Origin: Siderastrea siderea
Taxonomy: Eukaryota > Cnidaria > Anthozoa > Scleractinia > Rhizangiidae
Reading direction: 5' to 3'
NCBI GenBank assembly: GCA_964030785.1
Contig: OZ034969.1
Span: forward strand, 73,302,762-73,366,761
Length of the DNA stretch: 64,000 nt
Positions within the stretch are counted from its first letter, which is position 1. Each line of letters opens with the position of its first letter. This document shows, piece after piece, positions 21,176-30,634 of the stretch. The position numbers and the translations under genes were made by a program. Below the pieces are notes generated by a model. It made no database searches, was not told the origin of the DNA, and saw only the letters and a program-made list of their open reading frames with translations.

Positions 21176-23181
21176 AGAAGAGGGGGCGTAAGGGTTTGCG
21201 GTGATGCGGTATTGCGTTGTCTTTGGTGCGGTATTGCGGTGATTTTAATTTTAAAGTACGGTATTGCGGTTTTACAAGACTAAGCGGTTTGCGGATTCTA
21301 AAAATTTTAGGCCGCGGTAATCGGTGAAAAAAAGAAAATGTGGTGATACGGACGATACATTTTCACGCGGATCGTCTAGTTTCCGGTGTTTTGTTTTAAA
21401 TTTTTACAAGGTCTTTCGAGCTAAACAGCAGTCGGTGACCACTAATGTACAAAGACCCGCAAATAAGCATTGTGGTTTGTGATTTCAACCTTTTCCAGTT
21501 AATGCTTGATATTATGAACCGTTTTATCCAATGATATGTCGACAATGTTGCATAGCTGTCCAGACTGGGAGTCTTCGGCTCAAATATCTTTATCTACACT
21601 TTCACGAGCGTGACGATGTCCGAGGCCAGCGAGGAGCATATTGTCATAAATTGCGTCGCTATTTTCTACGATGAGGGAAAAGGAGGTGAAAATTTCCGAA
21701 GGAAAAACAAATTCCGTTGCAGGACGTCACTGGTATCAAAACAACCCTCAATGGACCTCAAGGGCATGTGTCGGCAAGGACAGTGGCATCAGTTGCAATG
21801 ATAGACACAGGTCTACAAAGATTGTATGCTAACCTGGAAAAATTTCTTTACAAGCACACAAATTGGTCGAGCTGTATGACACTAGATGTGGAAAATTGTC
21901 ATTCTACCGTAAATGTAAAGCAGGCAATCATATCAAAGGCAGAGTACTGCAGGTCATTCGGCTTAGCAATGAAGGAGGCGGTGAACCCTGGGGTGAAGCG
22001 TGTTACCACTTGGGCAGCTTGTTATCACACAAGCAAGCAATCTTGGTATCCTAAACCAGAGGCAGGTTTGTTGCTATCGCAGGTTCCTGTCATGAAACCT
22101 CTACCAATTGTCAATATGTCTCCAGCCGACTGCAATGCTCTTAGAAACTGGGCGTCCTCTTATGGGGCTGCCGTAAGACAACGAACGGTACGCAAAGAGA
22201 CCACCATGGCACACTCCCAGAATTTATGTACCAAAGGCAAAGCGAGATCTCAGATAAGCCTGTCTCCATTGCCTTTGAAGAGCAGGTCAATACAGCAGAC
22301 GCTGCCGCTGCCGCCCCCACTGCTGAATTGGACGACGACGAAGCGGACGAATATGATGAAAGCAGCGATTAAGAAGTTGAAGATTGTCCGGTGTCACAGC
22401 GGATTCGGACCCCCCGGCCCAAATCCGCTAGCGGATATGGACCACCTCTCGCGGATTTGGATCCCCTTCAATAAGGCAATAATTTCCTTTTGAAACGAGA
22501 AGTTTGGAGGAGAAGGTCTTCTATCTCCTGGAACGTTTTTAGAACGAGGAATATACATCTTATTTTTGGTTTCAAGCGCGGCAGCTTTTCAGTAAATAAG
22601 TTTTTACCTTCTACGTATAGCACAGTGATCTTTTGCTTACAGTTACCGTGTTCTAAAACCCAAGAGAAATAGTTTGCTGACAAGGCTGAAGAGCGAAAGA
22701 TACGTTTCGTTTTTTTATATACAAATAGCCAGATTTTACGTTACGGTCAGCAGTATTCAGGTGTGTGTGCACACAGAGTTCCACAGATTAAGCCCAACGT
22801 GGTTAGTCCCCTTAAGGTGCAACTTCGAGAGCTTCACCGACGCAGAACTTAGTTAATTGTTAGTGTTACACAAAGTCATGGAATTTATATACTCTTCAGA
22901 GTAAATGATCCAGATGCCAGCATTAAGGTCAGTTCTTAATAAACTAATACTACAATACTTCTATTATGTAACGAGCTCAATGATTTTACGTTTGATTAAC
23001 GTCAACATATATATTTCTTATGGAATGGCCCAAGTAGACTCGATAACAGGAACTTAGCCTACACATCTGAAACTGCGGTTTCGGTATTTTGGTCAATTTC
23101 AAATTGCGGTATTGCGGTATTTATACGTTTTTTTTGTGTGTGCGGTTTTGCGGTTTTCGGACCCCCCTTACGCCCCCTTCT
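21176..23181 (+). mobile_element. 2-kb element with GGGGGCGTAAGG inverted ends
   Basis: AGAAGAGGGGGCGTAAGG at the left mirrors CCTTACGCCCCCTTCT at the right. Next to both ends are clusters of a GCGGTATTGCGGT motif, in the same orientation on both sides (about 21200-21300 and 23070-23150). It carries one ORF (21717-22371) and lies between ORF1 and ORF2 of the L1 remnant, so it entered as a unit. No clear target duplication is seen. The superfamily is not recognised. Confidence 0.65.
21717..22371 (+). pseudogene. Unrecognised element-borne protein with acidic C-terminus, frameshifted
   Basis: The first frame reads LQRLYANLEKFLYKHTNWSS, TLDVENCHSTVNVKQA, EYCRSFGLAMKEAVNPGVKR, SWYPKP and PLPIVNMSPADCNALRNWAS. 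Near 22200 the reading frame shifts. The continuing frame gives HGTLPEFMYQRQSEISDKPV and a strongly acidic tail (LDDDEADEYDESSD), then a stop. The single shift and coherent tail indicate one formerly intact protein of roughly 220 residues or more. The 5' limit is uncertain because the frame opens with TTG at 21717, and an upstream frame at 21610-21801 may belong to it. I do not recognise the family and see no transposase catalytic triad. It could be an accessory or partial transposase. Confidence 0.5.
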
Positions 23182-24546
23182 AAGAATGTCAAGTTAAGCA
23201 ACAGGTTCGTAAACAGCAAGACAAACAACGCACAAGTAACACGTGCAAATAGAATGACACACAACAAAATGCACAAACACCTGGCATAAATTAAGAGGCC
23301 GCCAGAAGACGAAATTCCAAAACGAAACTTTGTAGCTCTGAGCCTGAAGTGTAGAAAATATTATCAAAGTTATTTTTAAACTCCCGTCCTGATATCTAGT
23401 GCCATTGAGTGAACTGGTTAAAAGGTACTATTTGTGACAGGCCTTACAGAGAGGATAGCAATCATCACTGATCATTTCAGAAACAACACTAGTCTTTCCG
23501 CTAAAACTGATCCGTATCTAGTTTGTGCAAAAAACTACCCACTGGTACTCGGTTTGACACTGAAGAAAGAAAAATTCATGACAGTTCTTACCAAAGAGAA
23601 CGGCAATCATTTCAGGAAGCAACATTAGTCTTTCCACGACAATCCGTATTTAGTTTGTGCGAGTCTGCCCACTAGTGCTTGATTCAACTTCCATTGGAAC
23701 ATGAACTCCGTTAATAAATAATTTGTTTGGCTCTGGACGACTGACTGACAACTTCCTCATCCATTCTCGCTTGTCTAAGTTTGGGCCACAGCTTCTTTCT
23801 TGTTTCCCGAATTTCTTTTGGAAAATCTGCCGAGACGCTAGCTTCTAACGTGCCTTTCTCCGCCATAGCCCTACTGTATACTACAATGTAGCTCTCGGTT
23901 CTGAAAATGGAGGAATCTTGCGATGATAGGCCTATTCTGAACTGGCTTCTTTAATTGTTCCAATTCTGTGTATGCGCTGGAACTCGATGTCACGCACTCT
24001 CTCGATCTTGAGATTATTTTCAAAAAATTTGCAGGACACCTCTTGCGTGTTTTCTTCAGCGGCTTCAGGTATTCCATGAAAGCGAAGATTCTCTCTGCGC
24101 TGTTAGACTTCCATGTAGTGAATCTTTTCTTTTAGTCTCTCTATCTCGCTGCAGTGCTTTTCTTTCTCAACTTTCAACACTTCAACTTTGCTGTTCATAA
24201 AACTTAATTCTTTGTCCACTGATCTCATTAACCGTACTAGTAAGAGTCTCATTCTTCTCTTGAACTGTGGCTACTTCCTTCTGCATCTTACTCACTGTGT
24301 TCTCGAGATTTTTTACTGTGTTTTCGACCGTGTTCATTTTAGCTTCCCTAAGATCTCTTTTAGTTTGGTGAGGATGCTTACGGACAGGCTGAGCGCCATC
24401 ATAATTTTGTCACCTTCTTCGGACGAGTCGCTTCGTTTCGTTTCGTTACAGGTCCTCTTTCCCTCCGGTGAATGTGATACGGTGTCAGAGTCGCTATGCC
24501 GTGTTTTTCTCTTTAAAAGATTGAGAAGGTCTGCCATATAACGCAA

Positions 24547-25730
24547 AAAAGTATGTTCGCTTAAGGCTCCAGTTTCAGGGAACCGGAATAACGTGTCCTC
24601 ACAGGCTCACCTCTCGACCCCAAATCAGTGAGAACTCAACTTGAGATATCTGGCGAAACTGACTGATTACAGTTTCGTGCTCTGGATATGTTAGGGATTT
24701 CGTCGCAGACGACTTTTCGGCTTTTCATGACCTGCACTTGGCTGTAAATGTTTCGCTAAAAAGTACAAAATATGTATGGAACACCGATTAGAATTGCTAC
24801 GGTTATGTGGGAAAAATTGGGTCCTTTCTGACGTTCTTAATAAACTTGACCAGTCAGTAGATATGGACTCATGCTCCGAAAGTGTTCACAATACAACAAG
24901 CTATTTTTTCTAGATACTTTTGAATTACTAATAGTTGACGGAATCACCGTGTTTAGCTGTTTGGAGAGAAGCACGTTACGGACCCGTGGCACCTGAGTCC
25001 AGGCAAAAAACGTGAAAGAACGGCTTTCCTGCTGTTTACAAGTTTTTGAAAAAGGAATACAACGACTGCAAAGGAATACTGCCCGACAGCAGTAGCATTC
25101 TTAACCATTTTTTTCTTCGACTTGATACTGAATAGTTTAGCACCCTTCCTGTTGTTCAAGACAAATTAAACACAGAGCAATAATCTGATAGACCCAGTGC
25201 AACAGCATAGTATTTCTCATATAACTTTTCATGAAGGGAAAAGACTCGGGACAATTTAAAGATTTAAGAACATCGTATTCTTTCCTGTATGAGCAGTGGC
25301 TCAAACAACGTTCTAAATGATTGTTAGAGGGCTTGTAGTCACTTTCAATTTCATTCGCTCACGCTGTCCCAATTGGACAAGACATGTTTAGAATTTTTGA
25401 ATTTATTTTTGTTGTTTGATTCGGTGCCAAAACCAGTCATGGAAACTTGAAAAAATAGCTAAGATTACGATATTTAAGGTTTTAAGATGTCGTCAGTTCA
25501 ATTAAAGAATGTAAACAAAAAACTACGCGTGGGTAGTTCGAGAGTTCGAGAAAAACACTAGGTTATCACGGCCCTCTGGATAAAATTACAACTGAGAGAA
25601 AACACTTGAGTTCACGTCTCGGGCAACACTAGAAAAACGTGACGGTTAAGATACCGAAGATACCACTCACACGGTACCGTGCTCGGTTTGAAAATTTCCC
25701 TACTTGTAAAACGGCCTGCGCGCAGAGTCT
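24547..25730. other. Intergenic stretch, no gene recognised
   Basis: Only short ORFs without motifs, and no repeat with clear ends. The first part may hold the 5' UTR of the L1 remnant. Confidence 0.4.
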
Positions 25731-25773
25731 TTCTTTCGCGAAAGAAGGGAAGTTCCCTTCTTTCGCGAAAGAA
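25731..25773. repeat. 43-bp palindrome built from two TTTCGCGAAA units
   Basis: TTCTTTCGCGAAAGAAGGGA and its complement flank a single central base (25752). Each arm is itself a palindrome centred on CGCG. TTTCGCGAAA resembles a two-sided E2F consensus. ACATGCGCACATGCG follows about 15 bp later. Confidence 0.85.
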
Positions 25774-28002
25774 GCTTCCTGTTCGCACATGCGCACATGC
25801 GTACCTGAAAAAGTAGAAAATAGAATTTTTGAAAAAAGGAGATAAACTGAAATGTTGATTAACATATGGAAAGGACTGAAAAGAACTTTAAATTACGTCA
25901 TTTTGATCTGACTTTGCTGGGAAGAAAGAGAGAGAGACCGAAGATTAGCTCTGTGGTTGTAACGAGAGACCGGCTGAATATTTATGACTTTGTTACCATT
26001 TCGTATCAAGAAAGAACGCTTACAACATAACCTTACCATTACACTCACATCGTAAACGAAATTTTAAAAAAGCACCCGAAAGAAAAGCAAGCGAAAAAAA
26101 GGAAGATTGGAGTCTTGAGGAGAAGAGAGGGAGGAGGGGGAAGGGGGTTTGAAAATTGTGCGTACCTCTGGAAAAATCCTGGCTACGCCCCTGGGAACAG
26201 GCCTCGGCCTCACATAAGGATTGAATAAGGAGGTTAAGTTGGAGTCATGTCGGTCCTTCTTTTACTTCGGCCAAAGCAACCAAAGTGTAACCAAGAAAAC
26301 ATTTGAAATTTCATTTTGCAAAATGCCGAGAAACACGCGGCTCCACGTGAAAATGCTGCTCGGTGGCTTTTATTTGAATGGTCACACTCTAGGACTTGAC
26401 CCAGTGATGTAAAGTTTGAACCACCTTGTACTGAATACCAATAGGAGCAGGCGTTAATTTTTGGTCTACTTCAAGGTCCAATCAAAACTGGCCTTAGTTG
26501 CTTGGTATAATATATACGTGAACGACATGGACTATTCTGTAGCTATAGTGGCCAGTATCACACGTGCCTGGATGCCGGATGTTTACAATTAAGTAATGAT
26601 TCGCGGAACACAAAAAATGGATGTTTTCTTTCGTCCCAGCTGATACCTCTGACAAGAATGATGTTTATCAGGGAGAGATGTTTTTCATGCGGTTTTCAAC
26701 GACTGACCTTTCATTTTACACTAACCCTTGCAAGAGAGATAATTTGAAATCTGGGAAGTTTGCAAGGTAAGAAAACTTCGATCGCATCCATAGGCTTTAG
26801 GATGTTACCCACACTGTCAAAAGTTAGACCAAACTTTTTTGTAGCACTCTAAACAATAAGGAATCAAAGCACTGGTTCATGGCTTTCATTCGGGTGGCAA
26901 CGCTCGTAGTCACATAGTTGACTCTGACTCTCTCTTATTCTGGCTGTGTGAGTTAAAATGACGATTTTCTCCCCATCTACACAATTGCTAAACTGAAATT
27001 GCTTTTTACTTAAAAACTGAAAACTGAAACTGTGAAATTGTAGTTAAAAGCGGGGACTTCGTTATTATCTCGAAGGAGTGTGGGTTGGTCAAAATAAACC
27101 TAAATTAGTTAAGATGAAAACAATTTGCCAAAAGAAACGTGATGTGTCATCCAAGTAAACATTGTTACATCTGCATTAGAGAGGATTCCCTTTGGAGGCT
27201 GGCTTGTTTGAGCTCAATTAACCATAGGAAATTAAACACTTTGTACACATCTCCGGGTGAAATTATCCTTTTATGCACCTTTCGATTCTTGTCGCTTCAG
27301 TGTCATTTTTAATTGTTTTCTCATTATCGTAAACCATTCATTTTTTTAACAATTTTGTTTTTTGCCGCAATACACAGTCTTAAACATGAGACAATAAAAT
27401 ACATTACATATAAACACAGTTCCGCGTGCAAAACATTCGTAACAAATAAAAAATATTGAACAACTTGCTTATCAATCAAGGGTTTCAGGATTTCTGGGCA
27501 GATGAATTGTTCAGAGTTGTAATTTCTTTTTTCTATTTCTTCTTTGGATCATATACCACTTCTGGTCGTTAAAATAACAAAAACAAACGGAAATCGGAAA
27601 TGAAATAGTCAAATATCTGATAGTGGGGACTGTATTGAACTGGATTTGACTCCCGGGATTGGACTGGACTAGATTAGTAAAACGTGGACATAATTCACTT
27701 CTCTATTTCTCTTAGTAAATCGTACCTAATCACGTAATAATCAAAAAACGTTACCTTGAGTTCACTTATCATACAAAGTACATGAATACCCACAAATAAA
27801 TTGATTTTATCCATGTTTTACAAATCCAAATGATGAGTACTGCTTAGTATCATGATATCTTGTTGATATCAAGATGTCGTTAATATTTCCGCCAAAATGT
27901 CACTCTAGAAAAACGTTTAGTCATGGCATCTAAAGAGATATCTCTCCGGAAGGACGTTTAGAGGTGGAGACATGACTCACACGATTCGATCAGTCATGAA
28001 GT
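25774..28002. other. Intergenic stretch, no gene recognised
   Basis: AT-rich, with short ORFs only. GGCTACGCCCCTG at 26181-26193 looks like the end of a CAGGGGCGTAGCC-type transposon whose other end I could not find. Confidence 0.35.
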
Positions 28003-28177
28003 GCAGACTATAGCCTGCGTAGCAAGCGTTTCCGTAAGGTTTTCCGCACGTTCGAGACATTTTTTTGTTTTTTAGCCGCGCGAAAATTGGGGCGAGCGCA
28101 AAAAAGTGCGTGACGGGGGAGGGGAAGGGAGAGAAGGAAACGCTTGCACGCAAACCCCACGATTTTGAAAAACCCGT
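28003..28177 (+). repeat. Repeat arm, left copy of an inverted pair
   Basis: GACTATAGCCTGCGTAGCAA, then GCGTTTCCGTAAGG and so on, to CCCCACGATTTTGAAAAACCC. It aligns over its whole length with the complement of 28937-29115. Each arm may be one copy of a dispersed repeat rather than the end of a single transposon. Confidence 0.75.
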
Positions 28178-28262
28178 TCGCTCACGAACGGAGTTTCCTG
28201 ATTGGCGCGGCACGGTAGTGTTGATTGCTAAGTGATAAATCCGTCAATCAAATCAGGCATGT

Positions 28263-28775
28263 TCATTTGAGCGTGACCCGGCGTGATGAACACAACAAAA
28301 ACGGCTGTGGTATCGCATCAAATCTTAGAGACTTGCGAGAAGCTTTTACGGACTCGGGAAAATTTACCCGAACAGTCTTGCGACAAGGACTCCTGCCTGG
28401 TGTAGTGTCGAGCAGCCGTTTGGACAAGTTCTCAGCAAGCTTCGGCGGAGTTTGGGTAACAGCAGACTGGCTGCCTATTGTATTCCGAATAAGCTCAAAT
28501 AATGTACCTAAATTCTTAATTTTCCGCGCGCAAGGGTTGCAGACACGGTCCGAATAAAGCTGCGAGTTCTCGACAACTTCCACACCAACCGCTCGGCAAA
28601 TATCCGCGAGAATTGTCCCAATATAACCACTTCTTTTTGACTCTTTGAATAGGTTTTCTGACGAAACAAAACGCGATTTTCCTGGCTGAGATATATTTCC
28701 AAATTTCACTCTGAAATTACAGCAACAAATCCTACACCGATCACTTGGTGTTTCGACGTTTTGATTCTTCGACAT
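28263..28775 (-). CDS. Small ZAD-like Cys-pair protein or first exon
   Basis: 170 residues from ATG at 28775 to TGA. Two Cys pairs (C14-x2-C17 in DRCRICCCNF and C79-x2-C82 in DRVCNPCARKIKNLG) are about 60 residues apart with a helix-like LGTLFELIRNTI after the second. This is the arrangement of zinc-associated ZAD-type dimerisation domains. The rest is Ser, Lys and Arg-rich (SRKSLRFD), as in chromatin or DNA-binding proteins. The domain call is by pattern only. It could be a complete small gene, the 5' exon of a broken gene, or a gene fragment carried by a mobile element, since it is framed by two inverted repeat copies. No zinc-finger array or other exon was found nearby. Confidence 0.5.
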   Translation of the reverse strand: MSKNQNVETPSDRCRICCCNFRVKFGNISQPGKSRFVSSENLFKESKRSGYIGTILADICRAVGVEVVENSQLYSDRVCNPCARKIKNLGTLFELIRNTIGSQSAVTQTPPKLAENLSKRLLDTTPGRSPCRKTVRVNFPESVKASRKSLRFDAIPQPFLLCSSRRVTLK

Positions 28776-28936
28776 GACACATCTCCGCGCTGAATGTTTG
28801 GCAGTTCACGGGTTTTATCCACGTATAGCATGTTTATATTTTGACGGAAGTTATTCTGAAACATCCGGTAGTCTGTTATTCGTTACTTTATTGACAAGTT
28901 GTCACGCTATGAATTCATCCAACTGTGAAGGTGTCA

Positions 28937-29115
28937 ACGGGGCGTTTTTCAAAATCGTGGGGTTTGCGTGCAAGCGTTTCCTTCTCTCCTTTCCCCTCCC
29001 CCTCCACGCACTTTTTTGCGCCCGCCCCAATTTTCCCGCGGCCAAAAAGGGAAAAGTGCATCGAACGTGCGGAAAGCCTTACCGAAACGCTTGCTACGCA
29101 GGCTATGCAGACTAG
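28937..29115 (-). repeat. Repeat arm, right copy of an inverted pair
   Basis: Complement of 28003-28177 with scattered changes. Together the arms enclose about 760 bp holding the ZAD-like ORF. Confidence 0.75.
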
Positions 29116-29164
29116 GACAAACTGTCCTTACTTCACAAACACTTAGCTCACCGGTTGTTACCCA

Positions 29165-29520
29165 ACCTCGTTCCCAGGACTTTTTCCCTGTTACCCGACA
29201 CTCCTTGTTGACACGTCACGGACACTCACCTGGCAATGCCCCGACATTTCATCAATATTTTACCGATAATTTGCCGATATTTCACCGGCGATTCTTCCCT
29301 GGTATTTCTTCTATACTTGACCGATATTCCACTGCTACTTCCCCGATGATGAGTCAACCGATAACTCGGCCGATGTCTCAGCTGATAGTCGATCGACAAT
29401 TTGTGACGGCCAAGTATCGGTCGAGACTCGGTCGTGTGTCGGTAGACTCTCGACATTGTATCGATCGAGAGTCGACCGGCACTTCACCGACAGTCGACCT
29501 AGGTCGTCTGTTGTACACAT
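29165..29520. repeat. Degenerate CCGAT/ATCGG-rich tract
   Basis: Many diverged words such as ACCGATAAT, CCGATATTTC, TCGGTCGAGACTC and ATCGATCGAGAGTCGACC, spaced roughly 10-15 bp apart. All frames read as low-complexity Ser/Arg/Asp/Tyr repeats. It ends 140 bp before the first GPCR start. No clean period was found by eye. Confidence 0.55.
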
Positions 29521-29659
29521 GATCCGAAACTTCTGCTCGCGCAGGGTATCTACTTAAGTCAGAGCTTCTTATAATTTATACAATAGGCACTACTTCTCTA
29601 ACAGTTTAGCATTAGGTATAGCTAAATTATTTTGCGTTCCATTTTATTATTCCAGTGCA

Positions 29660-30634
29660 ATGGAAACATCGGTTAACGCTACGGGGGATCAGGTATCCAC
29701 GACTGGGCCAGGTGAAGCTATGGCATGGTGCGTCATCTTCAGCTTAGAAGCTCTGGTTGTCCTTGTCACTAACTTGGTGACAATCATTGTATTCCTGAGC
29801 GAGACACCTCTTCACAAGCACACGTCCATCTTGCTCACCAACTTGGCCTTTGCTGATCTGATGGTTGGTTTAGTGGCAGTCCCGGGATGGGTGTATATCC
29901 TCGGAGCACAGTCCAAATTTTGGGTCGATAAAAGCGGACCTACAACGCCATTCTCAATCGCCTACTCCAGTATAGATATGATTGCAGCCTTTGCTTCTGT
30001 GTCAAATCACGGCTGCATTGCTGTGGAGCGTCTTGTAGGCACCCTTTTACCTTTCAAATACAAGTGCAACAAACGCAAACTGAACGTGTTCCTCATCGTA
30101 GTCTCATGGGTGTGCGCGGTCCTAATGCCCTCCCTGACTCAGGTGGGTTTCTACGTTCTCGATTCAGACATGTTTGCGTTTTTCGTATGGATGCCTTTCT
30201 TGACGGTGCTCCTTTTGGTGATAACCATTTCATACTCTATCCTCTTGTCCAGAATGCGGGCACTCAGACGCGATCTTCACCACCAACAAAGTGCTGGTAG
30301 CCGTGGCCAGCGTCGCAGTCAGCGTTTCACTATCACGGCGTTCATTGTAACCGTCGTCTCCCTGACAGCTTGGCTTCCATTTATGATCATGAGCGCCATT
30401 AACCTCGTCGTTAATATTAATCACAGACCGAAACTCGTTAACTCTGTCAAGCTCCTTCATTTCTTCAATTCACTAACAAACCCATTCATCTATTGGCACC
30501 GAATTCCTCATTACAAGGAAACGGTTTACGAGGTGGTGTGTCGACGCAAGAAGGCGAAGGACCGAGCTACTGTGACTTTTTCAGCTTCTGCATCCCATTC
30601 GACTCGGTCAAATCGCATTAACACACGTTTTTAG
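29660..30634 (+). CDS. Class A (rhodopsin-like) GPCR, copy 1
   Basis: 324 residues and seven hydrophobic segments in one exon. Seen: N-glycosylation site at N6, N38 (TM1), LAFAD with D66 (TM2), ERL at 123-125 in place of DRY, WLP at 238-240 (TM6), and NPFIY at 274-278 (TM7). There is no Cys at the top of TM3 or in extracellular loop 2, so the common disulfide is absent. The third loop is short and basic (HHQQSAGSRGQRRSQR). TTTTATTATTCCAG ends 4 bp before the ATG and looks like a 3' splice site, so a non-coding 5' exon is likely. It is the most divergent of the four receptors here (YWHRIPHYKE after TM7). The ligand is unknown. Absence of the TM3 Cys recalls the melanocortin, lysophospholipid and cannabinoid receptors, but that is only a resemblance. 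Confidence 0.9.
   Translation: METSVNATGDQVSTTGPGEAMAWCVIFSLEALVVLVTNLVTIIVFLSETPLHKHTSILLTNLAFADLMVGLVAVPGWVYILGAQSKFWVDKSGPTTPFSIAYSSIDMIAAFASVSNHGCIAVERLVGTLLPFKYKCNKRKLNVFLIVVSWVCAVLMPSLTQVGFYVLDSDMFAFFVWMPFLTVLLLVITISYSILLSRMRALRRDLHHQQSAGSRGQRRSQRFTITAFIVTVVSLTAWLPFMIMSAINLVVNINHRPKLVNSVKLLHFFNSLTNPFIYWHRIPHYKETVYEVVCRRKKAKDRATVTFSASASHSTRSNRINTRF

Larger units (their letters stand above)
19526..24546 (-). mobile_element. Decayed L1-type LINE, split by two later insertions
   Basis: Reading leftwards on the minus strand, ORF1 starts near 24546 (MADLLNLLKRKTRHSDSD) and continues through a coiled-coil region (TVENTVKNLENTVSKMQKEV) to a C-terminal block with FHGIPE, FQRIHRIG, RPIIARFLHFQNRE, FPKEIRETRKKLWP and KLFINGVHVP, which is the L1/transposase-22-like pattern. 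ORF2 begins at about 21112 (MGCNNLKFKAISLNVRGIR) with the APE-type endonuclease motifs FLQETYSTHRRGVAILIRKS and, near 20700, GDFNVTLQPSPDCSGR. It then reaches the linker (FYSDLYNDN) and SPGNDGL-IEFYKFF near 19530, where it stops before the reverse transcriptase. Frameshifts and stops are frequent. A 2-kb element (21176-23181) sits between ORF1 and ORF2, and a 357-bp element (20141-20497) sits in the endonuclease-to-RT linker. Confidence 0.75.

Noticed and set aside
26170..26200. GGCTACGCCCCTGG as one end of a transposon
   Set aside because: No matching inverted end found nearby.
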